A stretch of DNA of 64,000 nt from Nocardia cyriacigeorgica (GTDB lineage Bacteria > Actinomycetota > Actinomycetes > Mycobacteriales > Mycobacteriaceae): contig NZ_JAAGVC010000019.1 in assembly GCF_010858045.1 (NCBI RefSeq), positions 35,014 through 99,013 on the forward strand, written 5' to 3'. Shown piece after piece: positions 32,528 through 44,500 of this stretch (position 1 is the stretch's first letter; every line of letters starts with the position of its first letter). Position numbers and translations under genes: made by a program. A model generated the notes under the pieces. The model saw only the letters and a list, made by a program, of their open reading frames with translations. It ran no database searches and was not told where the DNA came from.

Positions 32528-35500
32528 TCAGTCTGCCTGGTCGAGCAGGGCGGCCAGGCGCGGTCCGATCACATCCAGCGCGGCGGGTGAGGTCATCTGA
32601 TCGTGGTTCACCGGAATCGGATGATCCACCACCGAACCGGAGACGTACCGCTGCCAATCGGCGGCCCGCGGACCGCCGGTGAGCTGGCGCGGATGCGGTA
32701 CCGAGGCGCTGAAGTACTCGACCGTGCCGTCGAAAACGCCAGGCCGGTACCCGGAGATCAGCTCCGCCGAGCGCACCGCGCCGCGATAGACCCGCCGCAG
32801 CCGCTCGGGGGTGAGGGCGAGCAGTTCGGCCGGGATCATCGCGTGCAGTGTGGCCAAGGCCTCGTCGGACAGGTCGTAGATATCGTCGCCGTCGCCGAGC
32901 ACATCGGTGCCGAGGCCGAGTTCGGACAGGGCCTCACGCACCGCGGCCCGGAATCCGGCCACATCGGGGTCGGGATGGCTGTCCAGCATGGCCAGCAGGC
33001 TCACCTGCTCGCCCGCGGCCTGGAGTTCGGTGGCGATGGCATGGGCCAGCACACCACCGAGCGACCAGCCGAGCAGCCGGTACGGGCCGTGCGGCTGGAC
33101 GGTGCGGATCTCGGACAGATAACGACGCGCGAGCTCGGCCAGCGTCTCGGGCAGCTCGCCCTCGCCCGAGAGCGCGGGCGACTGCAAGCCGTACAGCGGA
33201 ACCTCGTCCGGCATATGCCCGGCGAGCCCGGCATAGGACCAGGCCAGCCCGTACATCGGGTGCACACAGAACAGCGGCTCGGCCTCGCCTCCGGCGCGCA
33301 GCGGCAGCAGCACATCGAGGGCGGCGCCCGCGTCGAGTTCCGGTGCGGGCGCGTGCAGCCGGGCGGCCAGGCCCGCGACGGTGGCGTCGGTGAACAACCA
33401 CTGCACCGCCACCGGCACGCCGGTCGCCGCACGCAGCCGCGCCACCGCGCGGGTGGCCAGCAGCGAATTGCCGCCGAGGGAGAAGAAATCGTCGTCGAGC
33501 CCGACGCGGGTGGCGCCGAGCAGATCGGCGAAGACTTCGGCGACCGTCTGCTCCAGCTCGGTCTCGGGTGCCCGGAAGTCGGTGGCGCCGGTGAACTCCG
33601 GTGCCGGCAGGGCGCGACGATCGAGCTTGCCGTTCGGGGTCAACGGCAGCGCGTCCAGCACCACGAACGCGTCCGGAACCATGTAGCCGGTGAGGAACTC
33701 GCCGACCTGCCCGCGCAGCTGTGCGGGGGCGAGGGTGGCGCCGGGGGCCGGGACGACGTAGCCGATGAGGCGCTCGCCCGCGACCGCGTCGGCGCGGACC
33801 GTGGCGACGGCGTGGCCGACGCCGGGGCAGCGCAGCAGGGCGGCCTCGATCTCGCCGAGTTCGATCCGGAACCCGCGCAGCTGGACCTGCTGGTCGCTGC
33901 GGCCCGCGTACTCGAGCGAGGCCGGTGCGTCACGCCAGCGGCCGACGTCACCGGTGCGGTACATCCGCGACCCCGGCGCACCGAACGGATCCGCCACGAA
34001 CCTGGTGGCGGTCAGGCCGGGGCGGCCGAGGTAGCCGCGGGTGAGCTGGGCGCCGGAGACGTGGATCTCGCCCGGCACGCCGACGGGCGCGGGATGCAGC
34101 CGGTCGTCGAGCACCCTGGCCGCCAGCCCGGGCAGGGCGCGCCCGATCAGGCCGGGGCGGTCGGCGGTGTGCTCGTCCAGCGACAGGAACGATACGTGCA
34201 CCGTCGTCTCGGTGATGCCGTACATGTTCACCAGGCGCGGGGCATCCATCGGATGACGTTCGTACCAGCGAGCCAACCGGCGCGAATCCAGTGCCTCACC
34301 GCCGAAGATCACATAGCGCAGCGCCAGTTCGCCGTCGGCCTCGCGATCGGCCTCGGCCAGTTGGTAGAACGCCGACGGCGTCTGGTTCAGCACCGTCACC
34401 CGTTCACGAATCAGCAACTCGCGCAATTGTTCCGGCGAGCGCGAGGTGAGGTAATCGACCACCACCACGCTGCCGCCGTGGGTGAGCGCGCACCACAGCT
34501 CCCACACCGAGAAGTCGAAGGCGTAGGAGTGGAACAGCGTCCACACATCGGCGGCGCCGAAACCGAACTGCGGCTGGGTATTGGCGAACAGCTCGACCAC
34601 GTTGCGGTGGGTGACGCCGACGCCCTTGGGCACGCCGGTGGAGCCGGAGGTGTAGATGACGTAGGCCAGATTGTCCGGCCGCAGCGGGGCGAGCCGGTCG
34701 GTGTCGTCGATGCGGGCATCGGAGTAGGACGCGGCGTCCTCGAGCAGCACCACCGCGCGCTCCCCCACCGGGACGCGTTCGCGTTCGGCGGCGGTGGTGA
34801 GCACGCAGACCGGGGCGGCGTCGTCGAGCATGAACTCGAGCCGCTGCGCCGGATAGGTGGCATCGATCGGCAGGTAGGCCGCACCGGCGGTGAGCACGCC
34901 GAGCAAGGCCACCGGCAACTCTTCGGTCCGCTCGACGGCCACCGCCACCAGCGTTTCCGGGCCCGCGCCGCGCGCGATCAGCGCACGGGCGACGCGGTTG
35001 GCGCGCCGCTGGAGTTCGCCGAAGGTGAGCGCGACGGCGCCGGCGCGGAGGGCGACGGCGTCCGGGCGGCGCCAGGCCTGTTCGGCGATGAGGGCGGGCA
35101 GCGTGGTGCCGGGCACCCAGGCGCCGGGGGCGTTCCATGCGTGCAGCACCCGTTCACGTTCGCCGGGGGCGAGCAGGTCGATCTCGCCGACGACGGTGCT
35201 CGCGTCGGCGGCGACGGCGGCCAGGACCCGCTGGAAACGATCCGCGAACGTGCGCACGGTCGCGGCGTCGAACAGATCGGTGGCGTAGGTGAATACCGCG
35301 CTCATGCCGGACGCGCCGGGTTGCTCGGCAATGGTGACCTGGAGATCGAACTTGGCGACGGCGTCGTCGAGATCGACGGCCGACACGGTGAGACCGGGCA
35401 GGGCGAACTCGGTGCGACCCAGGTTCTGGAAGGTCAGCATCACCTGGAACAGCGGATGCCTTGCCGTCGACCTGGCCGGGTCCAGCAGTTCCACCAGCCG

Positions 35501-38500
35501 CTCGAACGGGACGTCGGCGTGGCCGAAGGCCGCCACATCGGTGCCGCGGACCTCGCGCAGCAGCGCGTCGAATCCGGCCGCCGAATCGACCTCGGTGCGC
35601 AGCACGAGAGTGTTGACGAACATGCCGATCAGCTCGTCGAGTTCGGCCTCGCCGCGTCCGGCGACCGGGGTGCCGACCGCGATATCGCTGCTGCCGGACA
35701 ACCGCGCCAGCAGCACCGCGAGCGCGGCGTGCACGACCATGAACAGCGTCGCATCGTGTTCGGCGGCCACGCGTTCCAAGCCGGCGTGCAGTTCGGCGTC
35801 GAGATCGACGGCGAAGGTCTCGCCGCGGTAGGACGCCACTGCCGGGCGGGGCCGGTCCGCGGGCAGCGGCAGTTCCTCCGGCAGACCGGCCAGTGCGGTG
35901 CGCCAGTACTCGGTCTGGGTGGCGATGAGGCTTTCCGGATCGGCTTCGTCACCGAGGATCTCGCGCTGCCACAGGCTGTAGTCGGCGTACTGCACGGGCA
36001 GCGGCGTCCAGTGCGGTTCGCTGCCACCGCTGCGGGCGGTGTAGGCCAGCATCAGGTCCCGGGTGAGCGGGCCCATGGACCAGCCATCGGCACTGATGTG
36101 GTGGGCCACGAACACCAGCACATGGTCGGTGGGCGTGATGCGCAGCAGCGCGGTGCGGAACGGGAGTTCGCGCGTCACATCGAATCCGGCGGCGACCACC
36201 TCGCGCACCGCATCGGCGATCTCGGATTCGGCGACGGCCCGGAGCGTGGGTGCCACCGGGGCGGCGTCGGCCACGCGCTGGATCGGGCCGTCGTCGGTCT
36301 GCGGGTAGGTGGTGCGCAGGATTTCGTGTCTGGCCACCAGATCGGTGATCGCCGCGGCCAGCGCATCGGTATCCAGCTCGCCGGTCAACCGGATCGCGGC
36401 CGGGATGTTGTAGACCGGCGAGGACGTGTCGAACTGATTGAGGAACCACATCCGCTGCTGGGCCGGCGACAACGGAATGTCGTCTGGGCGCGGCATGGGG
36501 GTGAGTGCGCGACGGCCGGAGCCGGCGTGCCGCGCGGCCTCGGCCGCGAGCCCGGACACGGTGGACGCCTCGAACAACGCCCGCACCGGCACCCGCGCGT
36601 CCAGCGCCGCACCCAACCGCGCCGCGACCTGCGTGGCCAGCAGCGAGTTGCCACCGAGAGCGAAGAAATCGTCGTCGGCACCGACCCGTTCGGCGCCGAG
36701 CACCTCGGCGAACACACCGGCCACGATCTCCTCGGTCGGCGTCGACGGCGCCCGGAACTCCCGTGGCCGGAACTCCGGCTCCGGCAGGGCTTTACGGTCG
36801 AGCTTTCCGTTGACCGTGCGCGGCAGGGCCTCCAGCACGACGAACGCGGACGGCACCATATAGGAGGGCAGAGCCGCCGAGAGCGCCGATTTCACCGCCG
36901 CCACGTCGACCTCGGTGGACGAGGACACCTCCGCGTGGTGACGGGAGCGGGTCCCGGTCATGGTGTCCGCCGGCTGCGCCGAGTCCGGCACCAGGTAGGC
37001 GACCAGTCGCTCACCGGTGTGCGCATCGGACCTCGCGACGACCGCGGCCTGCGCCACACCCGGCACGGCCAGCAGCGCCGCTTCGACCTCGCCCAGTTCG
37101 ATGCGGAAGCCGCGGATCTTCACCTGGAAGTCGGTGCGGCCCCGGTATTCCAGCTCACCGGTGCGGGTCCACGCGGCCAGATCGCCGGTGCGGTACATGC
37201 GGGCGGCCGGCTCGAAGGGATTGGCGACGAAACGCTCGGCGGTCAGGTCCGGCCGCGCGATGTAGGCGCGGGCGAGTTGGGCGCCCGCGAGGTACAGCTC
37301 ACCCGTGACGCCGGGGGCCACCGGCCGCAGCCGGGCGTCCAGGACGTAGACCCGGCTGTTCCATTCGGGCCCGCCGATCGGCACCGAGGCCTGGTCGGCG
37401 CGGGTGACGCGGTGGGCGGTGATGGACACCGCCGCCTCGGTCGGACCGTAGAGGTTGAACAGTTCGACGCCCGGATGCTCGCGCAGCACGCGCTGGGCCG
37501 GTGCGGCGGGCAGCGCCTCGCCGATGGCGAGCACCCGGCGCAGCGCACCGGGCAGACCGGCGGTCACCAGGGCATCCAGCATGGACGGGACCACGTGCAG
37601 GGTGCTCACCCGCTGATCGGCCATGAGCTCGGCGAGGTAGGCCGGGTCGCGGTGACCGTCGGGTGCGGCGATGACGAGGCGTCCCGCGCAGGCGGCGGCG
37701 GACCAGAACTCCCAGACCGAGAGGTCGAAGGTCGCCGCCGTCTTCAGCAGCACCACGTCGGCGCCGGTGAGACCGAATTGGGTGGTCTTCCACTGCAATT
37801 GGTTGACGATCGCGCGATGCGGGACCGCAACGCCCTTCGGGCGCCCGGTCGAACCGGACGTGAAGATCACATACGCGGTGTGCTCCGGACGCAACGGTGC
37901 GAGGCGGTCGGCATCGGTGATCGGTGCGGGGTCGAACACGTCGAGCGCCAGTTCGTCGAGCGTCCGCACCGGCGCCGCCACGGCATCGAATCCGGCCTCG
38001 GCGTTGGTCAGGACACACAACGGCTCGGCCGTCGCCAGGATGTAGCCGGTCCGCTCGGCCGGCTGATCCGGATCGACCGGCACGTAGGCGCCGCCCGCGC
38101 GGGTCACGGCGTACATGGCCACGACGAGATCGATCGAGCGCCGCAATGCCAGCGCCACCCGCGTCTCCGGCCCGACGCCCTGGGCGATGAGGTAGCGGGC
38201 GAGCCGGTTCACGCGCTCGTCCAGGGCGCGGTAGGTCAGCGTCGCGACATCGGCCGGGGCCGGATCGGCGGAGCGCGCCGAACCGCTCGATGCGGGCACG
38301 GACGGCAGGTCGGCGACGAGCGCGACCCGGTCCGGTGCGGCCGCGACGGCCGAATCCAGGATCGCCGCCAGAGTCGCAGCGCCGTCGAGCGCGTGCTCGG
38401 TGGCGTTCCATTCGCGCACCACCCGCTCGCGCTCGGCAGCGTCCAGCAGGTCGATATCCCCCACCACCGCGTCCGGGTGCTGGACCACCGCGGCCAGCAC

Positions 38501-41500
38501 GCGCGCCAGCCGGTCGGCGAAGCCGCGCACGGTGGATTCGTCGAACAGGTCGGTGGCGTAGGTGAAGAAGCCGCCGAGGCCGGTGGGCGTGCCGGATTCG
38601 TCGTAGCTGTCGCCGATGATCAGGTGCAGGTCGAACTGCGACACATCGAGATCGGCGTCCACCGCGCTGACGGCGAGGCCGGGCAGTTCGAGCTCGGCGC
38701 GAGCCACGTTCTGGAACGACAGGCCCACTTGGAACAGCGGGTGGTGTGCGGTCGAGCGCGGCGGGTTGAGCACCTCGACCAGGCGCTCGAACGGGATGTC
38801 GGCGTTGGCGAAGGCTCGCAGATCGGTGTCGCGCTGGCCGGCCAGCAGGTCGGTGAAGGTCGCGCCGCCGCCGACGCGGGTGCGGAACACCACGGTGTTG
38901 ACGAACATGCCGATCAGATCGTCGAGTTCGCGTTCACCGCGCCCGGCCACCGGCGTGCCGATGGCGATATCGCTCGACGCCGACAGCCGCGCCAGCAACA
39001 CCGCGAATGCCGTGTGCACCACCATGAACAACGTCGCGTTGTGCTCGCGCGCCAACGCCACGAGCCCGGCGTGCGTCTCGGCGTCGATGGCGACGGGCAC
39101 CTTGCCGCCCGCCATCGAGGCGACCGCCGGACGCGGCCGGTCGGTGGGCAGGTCGAGCACGTCGGGCAATCCGGCCAGCTGTTCGCGCCAGAACGCGATC
39201 TGCTGAGCGGCAACGGAATTCGTATCGTCTTCGGCGCCGAGCACCGCGCGCTGCCACAGCGCGTAATCGGCGTACTGCACCGGCAGCGGCTGCCATTCGG
39301 GCGCCATACCCGCCGTCCGGGCGGCGTAGGCGATCATCACGTCGCGCACCAGCGGCGCCATCGAGGACGCGTCACCGGCGATGTGGTGGACGACGACGGC
39401 GAGCACGTACGTGCGAGCATTCGAAGCTACTGCCGCACCATGGCCCGCCGTCCCCTCGGCGGCCGTCCGGTCCTGGCTGCTGGGGTCCTGCACACACAGC
39501 AGCACCGCCCGCAACGGCACCTCATCCGTCACATCGAACGGCGCCGAGGCCAGGGCGTACACCGCGCCAGGGACATCAGCTTCATCCACCGAGCGGACAT
39601 TCAGCACAGGCGCACCCTCGCCCGGCGGCAAGATCACCTGCACCGGCCCGTCCGGCGTCTCGGGGTACACCGTCCGCAGCACCTCGTGCCGCGCCACCAC
39701 ATCCGCCAGTGCCGCGCCGAGCGCATCGACGTCGAGGGTGCCGGTCAGCCGGAGCGCGAAGGGCAGGTTGTAGGCCGAGGAGCCGACGGCGGCGTCCTGG
39801 TCGAAGCGGTTGAGGAACCACATGCGCCGCTGCGCCAGCGACAACGGCAACCGTTGCGGCCGTTCGATGCTGCCCAGTTCGATCGTGCGGCGGCCGTGCG
39901 TCTGCGATTCCACGGTGGCCGCGAGCGCGCCGACGGTCGGCGTCTCGAACAGCGCACGCACCGGCACCCGCACACCGAGAGCGGCACCGAGCCGGGACAC
40001 GGCCTGGGTGGCGATCAGCGAATTGCCGCCGAGCGCGAAGAAGTCGTCATCGACGCCGACCCGGCCCACGCCGAGCACCTCGGCGAATACGCCGGCCACG
40101 ATCTCCTCGACCGGGGTGGACGGCGCCCGGAACGCACGGGTTTCGAACTCCGGTTCCGGCAGGGCCTTACGGTCCAGCTTGCCACTGGGATTGAGCGGGA
40201 ACTCCGCCAGTTCGACGATGGTCGCGGGCACCATGTAGGCGGGCAGGGTTTCGGCGACCGCCGCCCGCAGTCGCTGCTGGTCGATCCGCTCCCCCGGCGC
40301 CGCCACCGCATAGGCCACCAGCTGGTCGCCCAGCGCGGTCGGCACCACCAGCGCCACCGCCTGACTCACCGATGGCTGCGCCAGCAGCGCGGTCTCGATC
40401 TCGCCGAGCTCGATGCGCTGGCCACGGAACTTCACCTGGAAATCGGTGCGGCCGAGATAGTCGAGCACCGCATCGTCGCCACGGCCGCGCCACACGACGA
40501 GATCACCGGTGCGGTACATCCGTTCGCCCGCGCCGAACGGATTCGCCACGAAGCGATCGGCGGTCAGATCCGGGCGACGCACGTAGCCGCGCGCCAACTG
40601 ATCACCCGCGAGGTACAGCTCACCCGCCACACCCGGCGGCACCGGACGCAACCGCGCATCCAGCACATACACCCGGGTATTCCACTGCGGCAACCCGATC
40701 GGCACCGACCGCTGCTCGGCACCGTCGGCCTGCCAGTAGGTCACCGAGACCGCGGCCTCGGTGGGGCCGTACAGGTTGTGCACAGCGGCGTCGGAGATCG
40801 CGCGCACGGCGGCAACGGTTTCCGGCGGCAGCGCCTCACCGATGACGAACACCTCACGCAGCGTCGGCACCGAGCCCGGCGGTGTGTGCGCGGCGAACAC
40901 GGTCAGCATCGAGGGCACGAAGTCGGTGACCGTCACCCGTTGCGTCGCAATGGTTTCGGCCACATAGGCCGGATCGCGGTGCCCGTCCGGGGTCGCGACG
41001 ACTAGCTTGGCGCCTGCCCGCAGCGGCAGGAAGAAACCCCACAGCGACACGTCGAACGTGGTCGCGGTCTTCTGCAGGTACACGTCGTCGGGGCCGAGTG
41101 GATAGGCGGTGAGCATCCACTCGATCTGGTTGTTGATGGCGGCATGGGTGACCGCCACACCCTTCGGGCGGCCGGTGGAGCCGGAGGTGAAGATGACGTA
41201 GGCCGGGTGGTCGGGCCGCACCGGGCGCAGCAGCTCGCTCGACCGGATCGGCGTCGCGGCATAGCGCTCCAGATCGACGGCGTCGATGCGCAGCACGGGA
41301 ATTCCGGCGGGTACGTCGACTGCGTCGCGGGTGGTCGTGACCACGGCGACGGGTTGGGCCGTATCGAGGATGTGCGCGATGCGTTCGGCCGGATGATCGG
41401 GGTCCAGCGGCACATACGCACCACCGGCGGCCACGATGGCGTACATGCCGATCACCAGGTCCAGCGAACGCCGCACCGCGAGACCGACCAGCGATTCCGC

Positions 41501-44500
41501 GCCGACACCCTGCGCGATCAGCAGCCGCGCCAGCCGGTTCACCCGCTCGTCGAACTCGCGGTAGGTCAGCTCTTCACCCTCGTACACCAGCGCCACCGCG
41601 TCGGCGTGTGCCGCGACGGCGTGCCGGTAGCCGTCCAGCAGCAGTTCCGGGGTCAGCAGATTACGGGTGTCGTTCCATTCGTGCAGGATTCGATCCCGCT
41701 CGACCATCGACAGCAGGTCGATATCGCCGATCGGCCGGTGCGGCGCATCCGCCACCGCGCGCAGGGTGCGCCGCAGCCTGGCCGCGAACTCGGCCACCGA
41801 CTCCTCGTCGAACAGATCTGTGGCGTAGGTGAACTGGGCCGACATCCCGCCGTCGGCCAGCGGAGCGATGGTGAGCTGCAGATCGAATTTCGCTGCCGCA
41901 CCGTCGAAGTCGATCGCCTCGACCGACAGGCCGGGCAGGTCGAGCGCCGGCGCGGTCATGTTCTGGAAGAACAGCGCCACCTGGAACAGCGGATGATGCG
42001 CCTGCGAACGCACCGGATCCAGCGCCTCCACCAGCCGCTCGAACGGCAGCTCGGTATGCGCGAAGGCGGCGAGATCGGTCTCCTTCACCGCCGCGAGCAG
42101 TTCGGTGAAGCTCGCCCGCGGATCGATCTCGGTCCGCAACACCAGTGTGTTGACGAACATGCCGATCAACCCGTCGAGTTCGCGTTCACCGCGCCCGGCC
42201 ACCGGGGTGCCGATGGTGATGTCGGCCGAGCCGGACAGGCGCGCGAGCAGCGCGGCGAACGCGGCGTGCACCACCATGAACAGCGAGGCGCCCGCGTCGT
42301 TGGCGAGGCCGTCGAGCCGCGTGGTGGTGTCGGCGTCGATGGCGAAATTCAGGGTGGCGCCACGCCCGGAGGATCGGCTGGGGCGCGGACGGTCGGCGGG
42401 CAGATCGATCCGGTCCGGGATGCCTGCCAGTGCCTGCCGCCAGAACGCCAGCTGGCGAGCGGCCAGGGATTCCTGGTCGTCCTCGTCGCCGAGCACGTCA
42501 CGCTGCCACAGCGTGTAGTCGGCGTACTGCACCGGCAGCGGCGCCCACTGCGGTGCCGCACCGGTGATCCGCGCCAGGTACGCCGTCACCAGGTCGGTGG
42601 CCAGCGGCGCCAGCGAGGTGCCGTCGGCGGCGATGTGGTGCACAACGACGGCCAGCACGTGCTCGTCGGCGCCGAGCTCGGCCACCGCGATCCGCAGCGG
42701 CACCTCGGCGGCGACATCGAATCCGGTCAGCGCGCGGCCGGCCAGCCAGTGCGGCAGCTCGTCCCGCGAGACCGGCTCGGCGATCAGCTCGGGCAGCACC
42801 TGCTCGACGGGCAGGATCACCTGATGACCTGCGCCGTCGCTGGCCGGATACACCGTGCGCAGGCTCTCGTGCCGATCCAGCACATCGGCGATGGCCGCAT
42901 GCAGTGCGGCGAGGTCGAGTGCACCGGTCAGGCGCAGGGCGAACGGAATATTGTTCGCCGCGGACTCGGTGTCGAACTGGTTCAGGAACCACATCCGCTG
43001 CTGGGCGGGCGAGAGCGGAATGCGCTCCGGACGCGGCATCGGCGCGAGCGCGCGACGTCCGCCGCTGCCACGCTCGGCGCCGAGGCGTTCGGCCAGGGCC
43101 GCCACCGTCGGGGCCTCGAAGATCACCCGCGCCGCGATCCTGGCGTCGACGGCGGCGCCGAGGCGCGCCGCGGCCTGGGTGGCGATCAGCGAGTTGCCGC
43201 CGAGTTCGAAGAAGTCGTCATCGGCGCCGAGCGGCGCCTCGGTGCCGAGCAACTCGGCGAACACCTCGGCCACCAGCTGCTCGGCCCACCCGGACGGCTC
43301 ACGGAAGGTGGTGGTCTGCAACCTCGGGGTCGGCAGCGCGCGCCGGTCGAGCTTGCCGACCGGCGTCAACGGGATCTCGTCGAGCACCGTGATCGAGGTC
43401 GGCACCATATGCGCGGGCAGGCTGTTGCTCGCGAACGCCAGCAGCGCGGCCGGGTCGACCTCGGCGCCCTCGGCGGGGTGCACATAGGCGGCGAGAATGG
43501 TTGCGCCGGTGTCGAGCCGGTGCCCGACCGTCACCGCGAAATCGACGGATTCGTGCCTGCCGAGCACCGCGTCGATCTCACCCAGTTCGATCCGGAAGCC
43601 ACGGATCTTGACCTGGAAATCGTTGCGGCCCAGATACTCCAGATCGCCGTCCGCGGTCCAGCGCACCAGGTCGCCGGTGCGGTAGAGCCGGGAGCCGTTG
43701 TCGGCGAACGGGTTCGCGACGAAACGCTGCGAAGTCAGGCCCGGTCGCTCGTGGTAGCCGCGCGCCAGCTGCGCGCCGGTGATGTAGAGCTCGCCCGCGA
43801 CACCGGTCGGCACCGGCGTCAGGCGTTCGTCGAGCACGTATTCGGTGACCGCCCGTATGGGCCCACCGATGGTGACGGCGTCCTGCGGGCTCAGCGCCGC
43901 ACTGATGTTGGTCATGATGGTGGTCTCGGTGGGACCGTAACCATTGAAGAATTCCCTGGTACCGTCCGCGACCGGCCGCACCCAGCGGCGCACCAGATCC
44001 GGCGGGCAGGCCTCACCACCGGCCACCACCACCCGCAGCTCATCAAGGCCGGCGGGATCGACCGAGGCCAGTGCGGCCGGCGTGATGAACGCATGCGTCA
44101 CGCCCTCGCGGCGCAGCAGATTCGCCAGTTCGTCGCCGCCGTAGACGGTCGGCGCGGCCACCACCATGGTTCCGGCCCCACCGAGCGCGAGCAGCAGCTC
44201 GAGCACCGAGGCGTCGAACGACGGCGAGGCGAAATGCAGGGTGCGCGAATCCGGCGTCAGCCGATACCGTTCGCGCTGCTCATCGCAGAAACTCGACAGT
44301 CCGGCCTGGGTGACCACCACGCCCTTGGGCAGACCGGTGGAACCGGAGGTGTAGATGACGTAGGCAGGGTGTTCGGCGCGCAGTTGACGCACCCGGTCGG
44401 CGAAGGTGATCGGTTCGGCGGAGTACTGCTCGCGTCGGCGCGCACCGGCCTCGTCGTCGATGATCAGCCAATCGACCTGCCCCGGCAGAGTTTCCGCGGC